Shown: piece after piece, positions 6,514 through 16,010 of the stretch
Layout of the letters: each line of letters begins with the position of its first letter
How positions within the stretch are numbered: the first letter of the stretch is position 1
Source: Pseudomonadota bacterium
GTDB lineage: Bacteria > Pseudomonadota > Gammaproteobacteria > Steroidobacterales > Steroidobacteraceae
DNA: 16,010 nucleotides
NCBI GenBank assembly: GCA_021826035.1
Contig: JAKBBE010000056.1
Location: 1-16,010, forward strand
Direction: 5' to 3'
Made by a program: the position numbers and the translations under genes
The notes under the pieces: generated by a model
Told to the model about the DNA's origin: nothing
What the model saw: the letters and a program-made list of their open reading frames with translations, nothing else
The model's database searches: none

Positions 6514-9045
6514 TTGCCCGCCGCGGTGCACGAGTCGGGTCTGCCCATTGATGCGGCGCTGCCGGCGTTGCGCGCCGAGCTGGCCGCTCACGGTGCGGTC
6601 GTGCTGACCGCGCCGCCGGGCGCGGGTAAGAGCACGGTCGTGCCGCTGGTGCTGCTCGGGGAGCCCTGGGCCCGGGGCAAGCGGCTCCTGATGCTCGAGC
6701 CGCGGCGGCTCGCGGCGCGCGCGGTCGCCGAGCGCATGGCGCGTACGCTCGGGGAGTCGGTCGGACGCACGGTCGGCTATCGCATGCGGCGCGACACGCG
6801 CGTCTCGAAGGACACCCGCCTGGAGGTGCTCACCGAAGGGGTGTTGGTGCGCATGCTGCAGAGCGATCCGGCGCTCGAGGGTGTCGCGGCGGTGCTGTTC
6901 GATGAGTTTCACGAGCGCAGCCTGCAGGCCGATCTGGCCCTCGCGCTCGCGCTCGATGCGCGCGAGACGCTCGGCGCACCGGTGAAGTTCCTGATCATGT
7001 CCGCCACGCTCGAGGCCGAGAGCGTCGCCCAGCTCCTCGGCGGAGCGCCCGTGGTGCGCGCCGCCGGCCGCTCATTCCCGGTGGAGACGCGCTACGCGGG
7101 TACCGGTGCGCCACCGCTGCCGGAGGCGCTCGCCCGCGGCACGGCGAGTCCCGAACAGAGCGTCGCTCGCCTGGTGCTGCGCGCACTCGAGGAAACACAC
7201 GGTGATGTGCTGGTGTTCCTGCCCGGGGCACGTGAGATCCGCCGGGTCGCGCAGCTGCTGCAGAGCGAGGGTGCCGAGGCGCGCATCCTGCCGCTGTACG
7301 GGGAGCTGTCCGCCGCGGCGCAGGATGCGGCCCTCACACCGCTCGCGGGGGTGCGTCGCGTCGTGCTCGCCACCAACATCGCCGAGACCAGTCTGACGCT
7401 CGAAGGGGTGCGGGTGGTGGTGGATTCCGGGCTGGTGCGCCGCCTGCGCTTCGATCCGAACACGGGGATGAGCCGCCTCGAGCTCGAGCGGATTTCGCGG
7501 GCGTCGGCCGAGCAGCGTCAGGGCCGGGCCGGACGGCTCGAGACCGGCGTGTGCTATCGGCTCTGGAGCGAGGCGGCCCACCGCTCTCTTGCCCCGTTCA
7601 CGCCGGCGGAGATCCTGGAGGCGGATCTTGCTTCGTTTGCGCTTGAGCTGGCGCAGTGGGGGGCGCGTGATGCGACCGCCCTGTCGTGGCTCGATCCACC
7701 GCCGGCGGGGCTGCTGCAGAGCGCCCGCGACCTGCTCGCACGACTCGGCGCGCTCGATGCACAGGGGCGCATCACCGAGCACGGCCGTGCGATGGCGCGC
7801 CTCGCCGTGCATCCGCGGCTCGCGCACATGCTGCTCTGCGCCCGCGAACTGGGCGCCGTGGCGCTCGCGGCGGATCTTGCGGCGCTGCTGGCCGAACGCG
7901 ATCTGGTGCGCAGCGGCGGCCGGGATGCCGATATCCGCACGCGTCTGGAAATTCTGCGCGGCGAGGCGCCGCTCGGGGAGACGGACCGGGATGCGCTGAT
8001 GGCGGTCCGGGCGCAGGCGCGCGAGTTCACCCGACAGCTCGGCGGTGCGGCCCGCGCCGGCCCGTATGCGACGTCTGCCGGGGCGCTGCTTGCGCTGGCC
8101 TTTCCGGATCGCATCGGTGCGCAGCGCGCCGGCGGGGAGGGGCGATTTGCGCTCGCTAACGGACGTGGCGCACACTTTGCCGAGGCGCAGAGTCTCGCCC
8201 GCCAGCCGCTCATCGTCGCGGTGCATCTGGATGACCGCGAGCGCGATGCGCGTATCCTGCTCGCCGCGCCCCTGGAGCGCGAGGCGCTGGAGGCGGTGAT
8301 CCCGGGGGCGCTGCAGTGGCGCGAGACGGTCGAGTGGAACCGGCGCGAACAGGCCGTGGTGGCGCGACGCGAACTGCGCCTCGATCAGGTGCTGCTCGAG
8401 GCGCACCCGCTCGCCGCGGTGCCGGCCGAGCGGGCCCGCGAGGCGCTGCTCGCGGGCGTGCGCGATCTGGGCATCGGCGCGTTGCCCTGGGAACGCGAGA
8501 GTCGTGAGCTGCAGGCGCGGGTCGCGCTGGTGCGCGGCTTGGGCGGGCCGCGCACCGAGTGGCCCGATCTCGCGGACGCGGCGCTCGCCGAATCGCTCCA
8601 GGACTGGCTCGCCCCCTGGCTGGAGGGCGTGACCCGCCGCGAGCACCTGGCGCGCCTGCCGATTGCCGAGGCGCTGCGCGCCCGGTTGGGTTGGCAGCGC
8701 CTGCGCGAGCTCGATGTGCTCACTCCGACGCACCTCACGGTGCCGAGCGGCTCGCAGATCCGCATCGATTATCTCGACGAGAGCGCGCCGGTCGTGGCCG
8801 TGCGCCTGCAGGAGGTGTTCGGGCTGGCCGAGACGCCTTGCCTCGCTGGCGGACGCGTGCCGGTGACCTTCAAACTGCTCTCCCCGGCGCACCGGCCGGT
8901 GCAGGTGACGCGCGACTTGGGCAGTTTTTGGCGCCGCGGGTACGCCGAGGTGCGCAAGGATCTGCGCGGACGCTACCCGAAGCATCACTGGCCGGAGGAT
9001 CCGCTGACGGCCGAAGCGGTGCGGGGCGTGCGGCGGCGGCCCTGA
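6514..9045 (+). CDS. hrpB: ATP-dependent helicase HrpB (DEAH-box)
   Basis: This gene encodes up to 843 residues, the normal length for HrpB. Visible in order: LPIDAALPALRAEL (10-23), Walker A APPGAGKST (33-41), motif Ia EPRRLAARA (62-70), the DEAH-type box DEFH (130-133), motif III SAT (163-165), the second RecA-like domain with ATNIAETSLT, and the motif VI stretch QRQGRAGR. The HrpB-specific C-terminal region ends with the family's RYPKHHWPEDP. It is a superfamily 2 RNA helicase-like ATPase whose physiological substrate is not clear; in some bacteria it affects virulence or mRNA handling. The start is uncertain: TTG at 6514 directly abuts the DUF423 stop, while GTG at 6526 is four codons later and gives a more typical N-terminus. 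Neither has a strong ribosome site, suggesting translation coupled to the upstream gene. Confidence 0.95.
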   Translation: MPAAVHESGLPIDAALPALRAELAAHGAVVLTAPPGAGKSTVVPLVLLGEPWARGKRLLMLEPRRLAARAVAERMARTLGESVGRTVGYRMRRDTRVSKDTRLEVLTEGVLVRMLQSDPALEGVAAVLFDEFHERSLQADLALALALDARETLGAPVKFLIMSATLEAESVAQLLGGAPVVRAAGRSFPVETRYAGTGAPPLPEALARGTASPEQSVARLVLRALEETHGDVLVFLPGAREIRRVAQLLQSEGAEARILPLYGELSAAAQDAALTPLAGVRRVVLATNIAETSLTLEGVRVVVDSGLVRRLRFDPNTGMSRLELERISRASAEQRQGRAGRLETGVCYRLWSEAAHRSLAPFTPAEILEADLASFALELAQWGARDATALSWLDPPPAGLLQSARDLLARLGALDAQGRITEHGRAMARLAVHPRLAHMLLCARELGAVALAADLAALLAERDLVRSGGRDADIRTRLEILRGEAPLGETDRDALMAVRAQAREFTRQLGGAARAGPYATSAGALLALAFPDRIGAQRAGGEGRFALANGRGAHFAEAQSLARQPLIVAVHLDDRERDARILLAAPLEREALEAVIPGALQWRETVEWNRREQAVVARRELRLDQVLLEAHPLAAVPAERAREALLAGVRDLGIGALPWERESRELQARVALVRGLGGPRTEWPDLADAALAESLQDWLAPWLEGVTRREHLARLPIAEALRARLGWQRLRELDVLTPTHLTVPSGSQIRIDYLDESAPVVAVRLQEVFGLAETPCLAGGRVPVTFKLLSPAHRPVQVTRDLGSFWRRGYAEVRKDLRGRYPKHHWPEDPLTAEAVRGVRRRP

Positions 9046-9100
9046 GCCGGTACACTTCACGCCCAACATCACCCAGCCGCGCACCGCTCAGCAGGCAGAC

Positions 9101-9853
9101 ATGACGACACAGAGAGCCGAGGCGGCCGTTGCGCCAGCCATCGACATCCGTTTCGGACAGGTGGGTCTGATTCAGGTGCTCATCTGGACGACCGATCCGG
9201 GAGCCATCCTCGATGAGCTCACGGGGCGGGTGGCCACGGCGCCGAAGTTCTTCCAGCGCACCGCGGTGGCGTTGGACGTCGGGCCGCTCGGCCGCGAGCC
9301 GTCGGTCGAGGAGATGCGTGGGGTGATGGAGGCGGTACGCCGGGCTGGGATGTGTCCGATTGGACTCGCCAGCGGCCCGGCGACGGCGCAGGCCTTGAGC
9401 CAGCCGCTCGATCTGCCGCTGCTGCCGCCGTTCCGCGAGTTCCATCCGCCGGCCGAGGCGCACGGGCGCACGGGCGCGCGGCGCGTCGAGCCGGTAGCGG
9501 TGGAACTTGAACCCGAAGGTGCCGCAGCCCAGGTGCACACGCACCCGGTGCGATCGGGCCAGCGCACCTATGCGCGCGGGCGCGACTTGGTCGTCACGGC
9601 CATGGTCGGCGCCGGTGCGGAAGTGATTGCCGACGGCTGCGTGCACGTGTATGGCGCGCTGCGCGGACGCGCAGTGGCCGGTGCGCGCGGTGACACATCG
9701 GCGCGAGTGTTTTGCCAGGAATTTCACGCGGAGCTGGTGTCGATCGCCGGTGTCTTCCGCGTCTTCGAGACGTTGCCGCCGGAGCTCGCGGGCAAACCCG
9801 TGCAGGCGTGGCTGGATGGCGACGTCTTGCGTTTCGAGCGCCTGGGCGTTTGA
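9101..9853 (+). CDS. minC: Septum site-determining protein MinC
   Basis: This gene encodes 250 residues. The N-terminal MinC_N domain (about 14-110) contacts FtsZ: IDIRFGQVGLIQVLIW, PKFFQRTAVALDV, EEMRGVMEAVRRAGMCPIG. A variable linker (about 111-147) leads to the C-terminal beta-helix dimerisation and MinD-binding domain with the RSGQ motif (151-154), VHVYGALRGRAVAGARGD (181-198) and FHAELVSIAGVFR (208-220). MinC is the cytoplasmic inhibitor of FtsZ polymerisation, brought to the poles by MinD. The ATG at 9101 fits the family start and is the first gene of minCDE. A possible -10 element (tacact, 9051-9056) lies in the 55-base gap after hrpB, but no good -35 accompanies it, so read-through from hrpB is also possible. 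Confidence 0.96.
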   Translation: MTTQRAEAAVAPAIDIRFGQVGLIQVLIWTTDPGAILDELTGRVATAPKFFQRTAVALDVGPLGREPSVEEMRGVMEAVRRAGMCPIGLASGPATAQALSQPLDLPLLPPFREFHPPAEAHGRTGARRVEPVAVELEPEGAAAQVHTHPVRSGQRTYARGRDLVVTAMVGAGAEVIADGCVHVYGALRGRAVAGARGDTSARVFCQEFHAELVSIAGVFRVFETLPPELAGKPVQAWLDGDVLRFERLGV

Positions 9854-9881
9854 GTATGCCTGGGGCACTGAACCTCATTCT

Positions 9882-9886
9882 AGGAG
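9882..9886 (+). promoter_or_regulatory. Ribosome binding site fixing the TTG start of minD
   Basis: The sequence aggag at 9882-9886 sits six bases before TTG at 9893. No ATG or GTG lies at a suitable place, and the conserved MinD N-terminus ([13 protein letters not shown]) begins exactly at this codon, so the site decides a non-ATG start. Confidence 0.8.
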
Positions 9887-9892
9887 CGAGCT

Positions 9893-10705
9893 TTGACTGA
9901 AATCATCGTGGTGACCTCTGGCAAGGGCGGGGTCGGCAAGACCACCACCTCGGCCAGCATGGCCTGCGGACTGGCGCGGCGCGGCAAGCGCGTGGCCGTC
10001 ATCGACTTCGACATCGGCCTGCGCAACCTCGACCTGATCATGGGGTGCGAGCGGCGCGTGGTGTACGACTTCGTCAACGTCATCAACGGCGACTGCACGC
10101 TCAAGCAGGCGCTGATCAAGGACAAGCGCATCGAGACGCTGTACGTACTGGCGGCTTCCCAGACGCGGGACAAGGATGCATTGACCGAAGAGGGTGTGCG
10201 CAAGGTGCTCGATGAGCTCATCGCCGATGGGTTCGACTACATTCTGTGCGACTCCCCGGCCGGCATCGAGAAAGGGGCGCATCTGGCGATGTATTTCGCC
10301 GACCGCGCCGTGGTCGTCGTGAATCCGGAAGTCTCCTCGGTGCGCGATTCCGACCGCATCCTCGGTCTGCTCTCCAGCAAGACCCACCGTTCCGCCAACG
10401 GCAATGGCGGTGTGAAGGAGCACCTGCTGCTCACCCGCTACAACCCGCGGCGCGTGGCCAACGGCGAGATGATGAGCGTCGGGGACATCAAGGAGATCCT
10501 GGGACTTGATGTGATCGGCGTGGTCCCGGAATCCCCCGACGTCCTCGCCGCTTCCAATGCCGGCGTGCCCGTGATCCTCAACGACGACAGCACTGCGGCG
10601 GAAGCCTACTCCGATGCCGTGGCGCGTCTGCTCGGCGAGGAGCTGCCGCTGAGGTTCCTCGAAGAACCCAAGCGCGGCTTCTTTGCGCGCATGTTCGGAG
10701 GCTGA
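9893..10705 (+). CDS. minD: Septum site-determining protein MinD (ATPase)
   Basis: This gene encodes 270 residues, the E. coli length. The deviant Walker A KGGVGKTT at 11-18 includes the signature Lys11. Further hallmarks are [16 protein letters not shown] (37-51, switch I), [13 protein letters not shown] (117-129, Walker B and switch II) and a C-terminal membrane-targeting amphipathic helix (about 257-270, [11 protein letters not shown]). MinD dimerises with ATP on the inner membrane, recruits MinC and is released by MinE-stimulated hydrolysis, giving pole-to-pole oscillation. Translation starts at TTG behind a clear Shine-Dalgarno, 39 bases after the minC stop. The stop is two bases before the minE ATG. 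Confidence 0.98.
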   Translation: MTEIIVVTSGKGGVGKTTTSASMACGLARRGKRVAVIDFDIGLRNLDLIMGCERRVVYDFVNVINGDCTLKQALIKDKRIETLYVLAASQTRDKDALTEEGVRKVLDELIADGFDYILCDSPAGIEKGAHLAMYFADRAVVVVNPEVSSVRDSDRILGLLSSKTHRSANGNGGVKEHLLLTRYNPRRVANGEMMSVGDIKEILGLDVIGVVPESPDVLAASNAGVPVILNDDSTAAEAYSDAVARLLGEELPLRFLEEPKRGFFARMFGG

Positions 10706-10707
10706 CC

Positions 10708-10965
10708 ATGGGTCTGTTGGCAATGTTCCGCAGCAAGCCCGCCACGGCGAACATCGCCAAGGAGCGCTTGCGCATCATCGTGGCGCAGGAGCGCGGCAGC
10801 CGCGGAGGGCCGGACTACCTGCCTCTGTTGCGGCGCGAGCTGCTGCAGGTGATCCACAAATACGTCAACGTGGACCCGGAAGCGGTGCAGATCAATCTCG
10901 AGCGCGAAGCCGGGCACGAGGTGCTCGAGTTCAGCATCGCGCTGCCGGAGAAACCCGGCGCCTGA
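10708..10965 (+). CDS. minE: Cell division topological specificity factor MinE
   Basis: This gene encodes 85 residues. The N-terminal part [11 protein letters not shown] contains the short membrane-targeting segment. The anti-MinCD helix, [17 protein letters not shown] (about 13-29), stimulates the MinD ATPase. The C-terminal topological-specificity domain (about 35-80) has [16 protein letters not shown] and [20 protein letters not shown] strong ribosome site ggagg (10697-10701) lies inside the end of minD, six bases before the ATG, so minE can be translated efficiently; the MinD/MinE ratio matters for oscillation in known systems. It is the last gene of the plus-strand block. Confidence 0.97.
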   Translation: MGLLAMFRSKPATANIAKERLRIIVAQERGSRGGPDYLPLLRRELLQVIHKYVNVDPEAVQINLEREAGHEVLEFSIALPEKPGA

Positions 10966-11042
10966 GTGCGGCCGGGGCCTTGCCTCCCGCAGAGCATTGG
11001 CCGTCTGAAACGCGCCACTGGGCGATGGGGATGACCCTTGTG

Positions 11043-11072
11043 GCCCGTTGGCGGGCGAGGTGACGTTCTTTT
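11043..11072 (+). terminator. Possible weak terminator after minCDE
   Basis: A 5-bp stem gcccg (11043-11047) / cgggc (11052-11056) with a ttgg loop is followed, after nine bases, by ttctttt (11066-11072), the most T-rich spot in this gap. The distance between stem and T-run is too long for a standard intrinsic terminator, so this is a weak call. Confidence 0.2.
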
Positions 11073-11149
11073 CCTGAGGCGGGGACTGCTGCGCGGCGCA
11101 GGCGCCGAGCCATCGCCGCGCTCGCGCGCGTTGCGCCCCGGCGTGGCGT

Positions 11150-11224
11150 GGCGCTGGCGAGACCTTCACCGGTGGGGGATTCCCATGGCGAGTCTCCAGG
11201 GCACTGCACGCCAGTGAGGGCGCC
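11150..11224. other. Potential three-way-junction RNA fold in the minE-edd gap
   Basis: Three stems nest in 75 bases. The closing stem is ggcg (11150-11153) with cgcc (11221-11224). The second arm is ctgg (11154-11157) with ccag (11196-11199), continuing after a two-base bulge as agac (11160-11163) with gtct (11192-11195), and has an inner tggg/ccca hairpin (11173-11176, 11182-11185). The third arm is cactg (11202-11206) with cagtg (11212-11216). It would lie in the 3' region of either operon. Short G/C stems arise easily in such sequence, so this is a candidate only; it matches no RNA family I can name. Confidence 0.25.
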
Positions 11225-11321
11225 ATCGTGCGTCGCAGGTGCCGGGGGGGTGAATGACGGGCGTTCCCCGGTCCCCGCCGCCTCGTGCCGTGAGCGGCGG
11301 GCGTCTCAGCGCCGCGCGCCC

Positions 11322-13145
<1,824 letters not shown>

Positions 13146-13152
13146 CGGTGCG

Positions 13153-13428
13153 TCAGTCCTGTGCCGGGGGACGATAGCCTTCGGGCCGCTCGGCGCCGCT
13201 GCCGAAGAAGAACTTCTCCATTTCCGCGGTGAGGAACTGGCGCGCCTTCGGCTCCATCGGGCTTAAGCGGTACTCGTTGATGAGCATGACCTGGTGCTGC
13301 ACCCAGCGGCCCCAGGCCTCGCGCGAGACGTGCTCGAAAATCCGCTGCCCGAGCGGACCGGGATACGGCGGGCGGTCGAGACCGGGGGCCTCGCGCTTGA
13401 GCATGACACACTGCACCATTCGGGACAC
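13153..13428 (-). CDS. yggX: Probable Fe(2+)-trafficking protein YggX
   Basis: This gene encodes 91 residues, the normal size. The family signature is complete: [21 protein letters not shown] with the single conserved Cys at position 7, then [17 protein letters not shown] (23-39), [14 protein letters not shown] (42-55) and [16 protein letters not shown] (61-76). YggX is a small cytoplasmic protein that protects iron-sulfur clusters from oxidative damage and affects iron handling; in enterobacteria it follows mutY, as here. It lies 27 bases downstream of mutY and seven bases upstream of edd. Its neighbours on both sides encode 4Fe-4S enzymes. Confidence 0.96.
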   Translation of the reverse strand: MSRMVQCVMLKREAPGLDRPPYPGPLGQRIFEHVSREAWGRWVQHQVMLINEYRLSPMEPKARQFLTAEMEKFFFGSGAERPEGYRPPAQD

Positions 13429-13455
13429 ATCGTCCTCCGGACCGGAAACGTTATA

Positions 13456-14571
13456 TCAATCAAAAAGTTGTGACTGCGTCGCCGCTGCCGCCAGGCCTTG
13501 CAGGAACCGCAGGATCGGAGCGGGTAGGCCGCGCGCATCAGGCGCTGCGAGGGAGTACCACGCGAACTGCGCCGGATCCGGCGCGCCGTCATACCCCGAA
13601 CAATGGCCCAGAAGCGGCGTCATGACAAGATCAAAATGCGTAAAGGCATGTTCGATCGCTGCGAGCGGCTGCAGCGCGGGCACCGCGGTGAGTCGCGCGG
13701 CGAGCCAGGCCTCGGCGGCCGGCGCATCCTCGAACTGCGGTGGACTCCACAACCCGCCCCAGATGCCGCGTTCGGGCCGGCGCTCGAGCAGCACGGCCCC
13801 GTCGGGGCGTCGCAGCACGAGGAGCCACGTTCGGCGCAGCGCCCGGACCCGGCGGCGCTTCGGCGCGGGCAGCTCGTGCTGGCGGCCGGTGCGGCGTGCA
13901 CCGCAGTGCGGCGCGAGCGGACAGCGTTCGCAGGCCGGGTTGCGGCGCGTGCAGAGCGTGGCGCCCAGATCCATGATGGCTTGCGTGTAGACGTCGACGT
14001 GCGTCTCGGGCGTGCAGGCTTCGGACAATGCCCACAGCCGCGCCAGGGTGGCCGGTTGCGACGGATCGCCTTGCACCTCGAAGACCCGGGCCAACACCCG
14101 GCGGACGTTGCCATCGAGGATGGGAAATCGCTCGCCGCGCGCGAGCGCCAGGATCGCACCGGCGGTCGAGCGGCCGACCCCCGGCAGCGCCGCGATGGAC
14201 TCGAAGGTCTGCGGGAAGCGGCCGTCGTGCGCCTCGCACACCTGCTGCGCGGCGCGCTGCAGGTTGCGGGCCCGCGCGTAGTACCCAAGGCCCGACCACA
14301 GGTGCAGCACCTCATCGAGCGGTGCGGCGGCAAGCGCCGTGATGTCGGGGAAGCGCTGCATGAACCGCTCGTAATACGGGATGACCGTGCTCACCTGGGT
14401 CTGCTGCAGCATGATCTCCGACACCCAGACCCGGTACGGGGTGCGCTCGTGTTGCCAGGGCAGATCGTGCCGGCCGCAGCGCTCGTGCCAGGCGATGAGC
14501 GCACGGGCCACGGGCGCGCCAGCCTGCGCCGTACCGCAGACGGCTGGCGCGTCTGATCGAGTGCGGCTCAC
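13456..14571 (-). CDS. mutY: A/G-specific adenine DNA glycosylase MutY
   Basis: This gene encodes 371 residues. MutY removes adenine mispaired with 8-oxoguanine. The catalytic domain shows [24 protein letters not shown] with the catalytic Glu at 52, [11 protein letters not shown] (95-104), the helix-hairpin-helix [12 protein letters not shown] (129-140) and the catalytic Asp at 153 in [10 protein letters not shown]. The 4Fe-4S loop has Cys 207, 214, 217 and 223 in the canonical C-x6-C-x2-C-x5-C spacing. The C-terminal NUDIX-like domain (about 235-365) senses 8-oxo[13 protein letters not shown] (269-280) and FTH (310-312) in place of the E. coli FSH loop. The GTG start at 14571 overlaps the upstream gene's stop as GTGA. 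This adds about 15 residues at the N-terminus compared with E. coli MutY, so a later start remains possible. Confidence 0.96.
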   Translation of the reverse strand: MSRTRSDAPAVCGTAQAGAPVARALIAWHERCGRHDLPWQHERTPYRVWVSEIMLQQTQVSTVIPYYERFMQRFPDITALAAAPLDEVLHLWSGLGYYARARNLQRAAQQVCEAHDGRFPQTFESIAALPGVGRSTAGAILALARGERFPILDGNVRRVLARVFEVQGDPSQPATLARLWALSEACTPETHVDVYTQAIMDLGATLCTRRNPACERCPLAPHCGARRTGRQHELPAPKRRRVRALRRTWLLVLRRPDGAVLLERRPERGIWGGLWSPPQFEDAPAAEAWLAARLTAVPALQPLAAIEHAFTHFDLVMTPLLGHCSGYDGAPDPAQFAWYSLAAPDARGLPAPILRFLQGLAAAATQSQLFD

Positions 14572-15725
14572 TGAACTTGCAGGCGCGCGTCGCGCAGCGT
14601 GGTGGTGCCGAGTCGTGCGCGGCGTACGGTGAGAACGCCGCGTGCATGCAGCTTACGCAGCAGGGCGAGCGGCAGCTTCAGCGGCCGAGGATGTTTGCGG
14701 GCCGGTGGCAGATAGTGGCTGAAGTCGATGCGGTCGGCGTTGAGGTTGAACGTCCATCGCGCCGTTGCTCCCCCGGAGTGTGCAACCCACCCGGTGAGCG
14801 TCGTCTGGTCGAGCCGTGCGGTGAGTGGGTCGATCCGCAGCGTGCCGCTCTGCAGGGTCCAGTGGCCCGCCAGCGAGAGCCGGCCGAGCGCGCGGGGGTC
14901 TTGCGGAAGACGCATCTTCACCCCCAGGTCGGCGATCAGTGCGCGCACCGAGGGGACCTGCACGGTCAGATGGCCCGTTGCGCGGGGTCTCGCGTTCGGG
15001 TCGGTAAAGTGCACGGACCCTGACAGCGTTGCATGCGCGGCCGTGAGTTCCCAGTGCGGTGCGGTGAGCGAGAGCGGTGTGGCGCGCACGTCCAGGCGCC
15101 GGGCCCGGAAGGCGATGCGGATGCCCTTCGTCGGCAGCTTCGGGGCGTGCAGCCGCAAGCGGGTGGCGAGGGCGAACGGCTGGCCGGGCTGCCACGCCCC
15201 GAGGCGCAACTGCCAGTGCGTCAAGCGGATCACGCCGCTTGCCGCGGTGTACTGCAGCGTGGCATCGCGCAGCACGAGGCCGCCCAGGGTGGGCGGGGCG
15301 TGCGAGGCGCCGCCCGGGGGAGCGGCGAGCAGCGGCTGCCAGTTGCCGGTGCCGGCGGCGGTGCGCCACAGGTGGATGTGCGCCCCGTCGATGCGGATCG
15401 TGCCGATCTGCAGTCTCTGGTGCAGCAGGAGCGGCAGCAGCCGCACCGGCAGGTGCATCGAACGCCAGCGCACCAGGTCCGGCCCATGAACCGGCGCGAG
15501 GTTGCCGAGCCGGGCCGCCCCGATGCGCAGCTCCAGCCACGGATACCACTCGAGCCGCAGGTGCCCCTCGATCTGCAACGGCCGGCCGGTGTCGCGCGCC
15601 ACTAGGCGTTCGAGCTCGCCCCGGTAGTCATCCGGGTTGATGACCCGCGTGACGACGAAGAGTGCGAGCGCGATCAGCAGTACCACGGCGCCGAGGATGC
15701 CGAGGCTCCAGCGCAGCGCTTTCAT
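14568..15725 (-). CDS. AsmA family protein, short form
   Basis: This gene encodes 385 residues. A membrane anchor (about 7-28, [19 protein letters not shown]) is followed by the AsmA N-terminal hallmark: [21 protein letters not shown] (30-50), then [22 protein letters not shown] (54-75). Repeated beta-rich segments follow, including [14 protein letters not shown]. AsmA-like proteins span the periplasm as beta-taco bridges linked to outer-membrane phospholipid and envelope homeostasis. Typical AsmA proteins are roughly 600-700 residues; this one stops right after LRDARLQVQ, where the family usually continues with another beta-rich segment and the conserved C-terminal domain. I found no continuation in another frame, since mutY begins at once through a GTGA overlap. 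Either it is a genuine short paralogue or the 3' half was lost. The ATG abuts the stop of the upstream PRC-barrel gene. Confidence 0.85.
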   Translation of the reverse strand: MKALRWSLGILGAVVLLIALALFVVTRVINPDDYRGELERLVARDTGRPLQIEGHLRLEWYPWLELRIGAARLGNLAPVHGPDLVRWRSMHLPVRLLPLLLHQRLQIGTIRIDGAHIHLWRTAAGTGNWQPLLAAPPGGASHAPPTLGGLVLRDATLQYTAASGVIRLTHWQLRLGAWQPGQPFALATRLRLHAPKLPTKGIRIAFRARRLDVRATPLSLTAPHWELTAAHATLSGSVHFTDPNARPRATGHLTVQVPSVRALIADLGVKMRLPQDPRALGRLSLAGHWTLQSGTLRIDPLTARLDQTTLTGWVAHSGGATARWTFNLNADRIDFSHYLPPARKHPRPLKLPLALLRKLHARGVLTVRRARLGTTTLRDARLQVQ

Positions 15726-16010
15726 CTACAGGTGCATGGTCGGACGGGCGCGTGAGCGGCCCGTCGGGTCGACCGGCGTGAACGCTTCTCCGGCGGTCCG
15801 GGACCAGTAGGCATCAGCCGCGGCGCTCCAGCCCGTGCTGCCGAGTGCAGGCCAGCGGCCGGGCGCAAACCCCGGTGCCCCGGTGAAGCGCTGCGACTTG
15901 AACACGAGCGTTCCGTTGTGCAGATGCCTCAGGGCCACGGACCAGGGTACGGGGATGAGAGTCGAGACGCCGCTGCCGGCGGCCGGGGCCACGACCAGAT
16001 GCGTCGCCCG
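15726..16010 (-). CDS. PRC-barrel domain protein, C-terminal part (5' end outside window)
   Basis: Ninety-four residues are visible, with the frame open to the window edge, so the N-terminus lies to the right. The start-like GTG at 15992 is probably internal. The pattern IPVPWSVALRHLHNGTLVFK followed by APGFAPGRWPALGSTGWSAAADAYW corresponds to the end of a PRC-barrel domain and its common tail (VPWS..., APGFD...WPDM...W...V..YY). Such proteins are small, often envelope-associated or general-stress proteins with no fixed function. The TAG stop is directly followed by the asmA-like ATG with no gap, suggesting co-transcription and perhaps coupled translation. The assignment rests on motif similarity over a partial protein, so it is moderate. 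Confidence 0.65.
   Translation of the reverse strand, partial: RATHLVVAPAAGSGVSTLIPVPWSVALRHLHNGTLVFKSQRFTGAPGFAPGRWPALGSTGWSAAADAYWSRTAGEAFTPVDPTGRSRARPTMHL

Larger units (their letters stand above)
10966..11321. other. 356-base convergent gap between minE and edd
   Basis: No gene is supported; open frames through it are antisense extensions into edd or low-complexity. Candidate structures are: a short interrupted hairpin right after minE (tgcgg 10967-10971 with ccgca 10987-10991); gcccg/cgggc (11043-11047, 11052-11056) with a ttctttt run only ten bases later (11066-11072); a possible three-way junction (11150-11224, listed separately); and an 8-bp stem cccgccgc/gcggcggg (11274-11281, 11294-11301) just beyond the edd stop. 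None is a clean stem plus T-run, so termination of both operons is not explained with confidence. Confidence 0.5.

Noticed and set aside
7072..9084. A 670-codon open frame on the minus strand opposite hrpB
   Set aside because: HrpB is complete and conserved on the plus strand. The antisense product is His/Arg/Gln-rich, as expected from reading GC-biased codons backwards.
11110..11224. Cobalamin-riboswitch-like words on the minus strand (ggagac, gggaatcc, ggtgaa)
   Set aside because: The order and spacing do not fit the conserved core, and no minus-strand gene lies downstream to be controlled.

Overview
The window reads as ordinary chromosomal DNA of a high-GC gammaproteobacterium. The evidence is strong G/C bias at third codon positions, densely packed genes, and the combination of YgiQ, HrpB, MinCDE, DUF423 and an AsmA-MutY-YggX block, which is typical of that class. 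The order or genus cannot be fixed from sequence reading alone. No phage, insertion sequence, CRISPR array, tRNA or rRNA gene was seen.

Left part (1-3936, all plus strand): the 3' end of a YgiQ-type radical SAM gene, a FR47-like GNAT acetyltransferase, a 410-base gene-free stretch with several tight hairpins and a palindrome, a second GNAT acetyltransferase, then a SagB-type nitroreductase overlapping a DltE-like short-chain dehydrogenase by four bases.

Middle part (3990-10965, plus strand): a stack starting at a good sigma-70-like promoter whose predicted start point falls on the ATG of an NfeD/STOPP membrane serine protease. It is followed by its usual partner, a stomatin/slipin, then a DUF423 membrane protein and the DEAH-box helicase HrpB. 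After a 55-base gap comes the complete division-site operon minC-minD-minE, with minD starting at TTG behind a clear Shine-Dalgarno.

Right part (11322-16010, minus strand, convergent with min): reading leftward from the right edge, a PRC-barrel protein (cut by the window), an AsmA-like protein that ends about halfway through the usual family length, mutY, yggX and edd. Each junction is an overlap or a very short gap, so this looks like one transcript. Three of its products concern iron-sulfur chemistry: MutY carries a 4Fe-4S cluster, YggX protects such clusters, and Edd is a 4Fe-4S dehydratase known to be sensitive to oxidants. The 356-base gap between minE and edd holds a possible three-way-junction fold and no convincing terminator.

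Most of the window is housekeeping. I see no convincing new defence or mobile system. The best items for a second look are the shortened AsmA, the structured 410-base and 356-base gaps, the probably leaderless NfeD start, the coupled nitroreductase-dehydrogenase pair and the Fe-S themed minus-strand operon.
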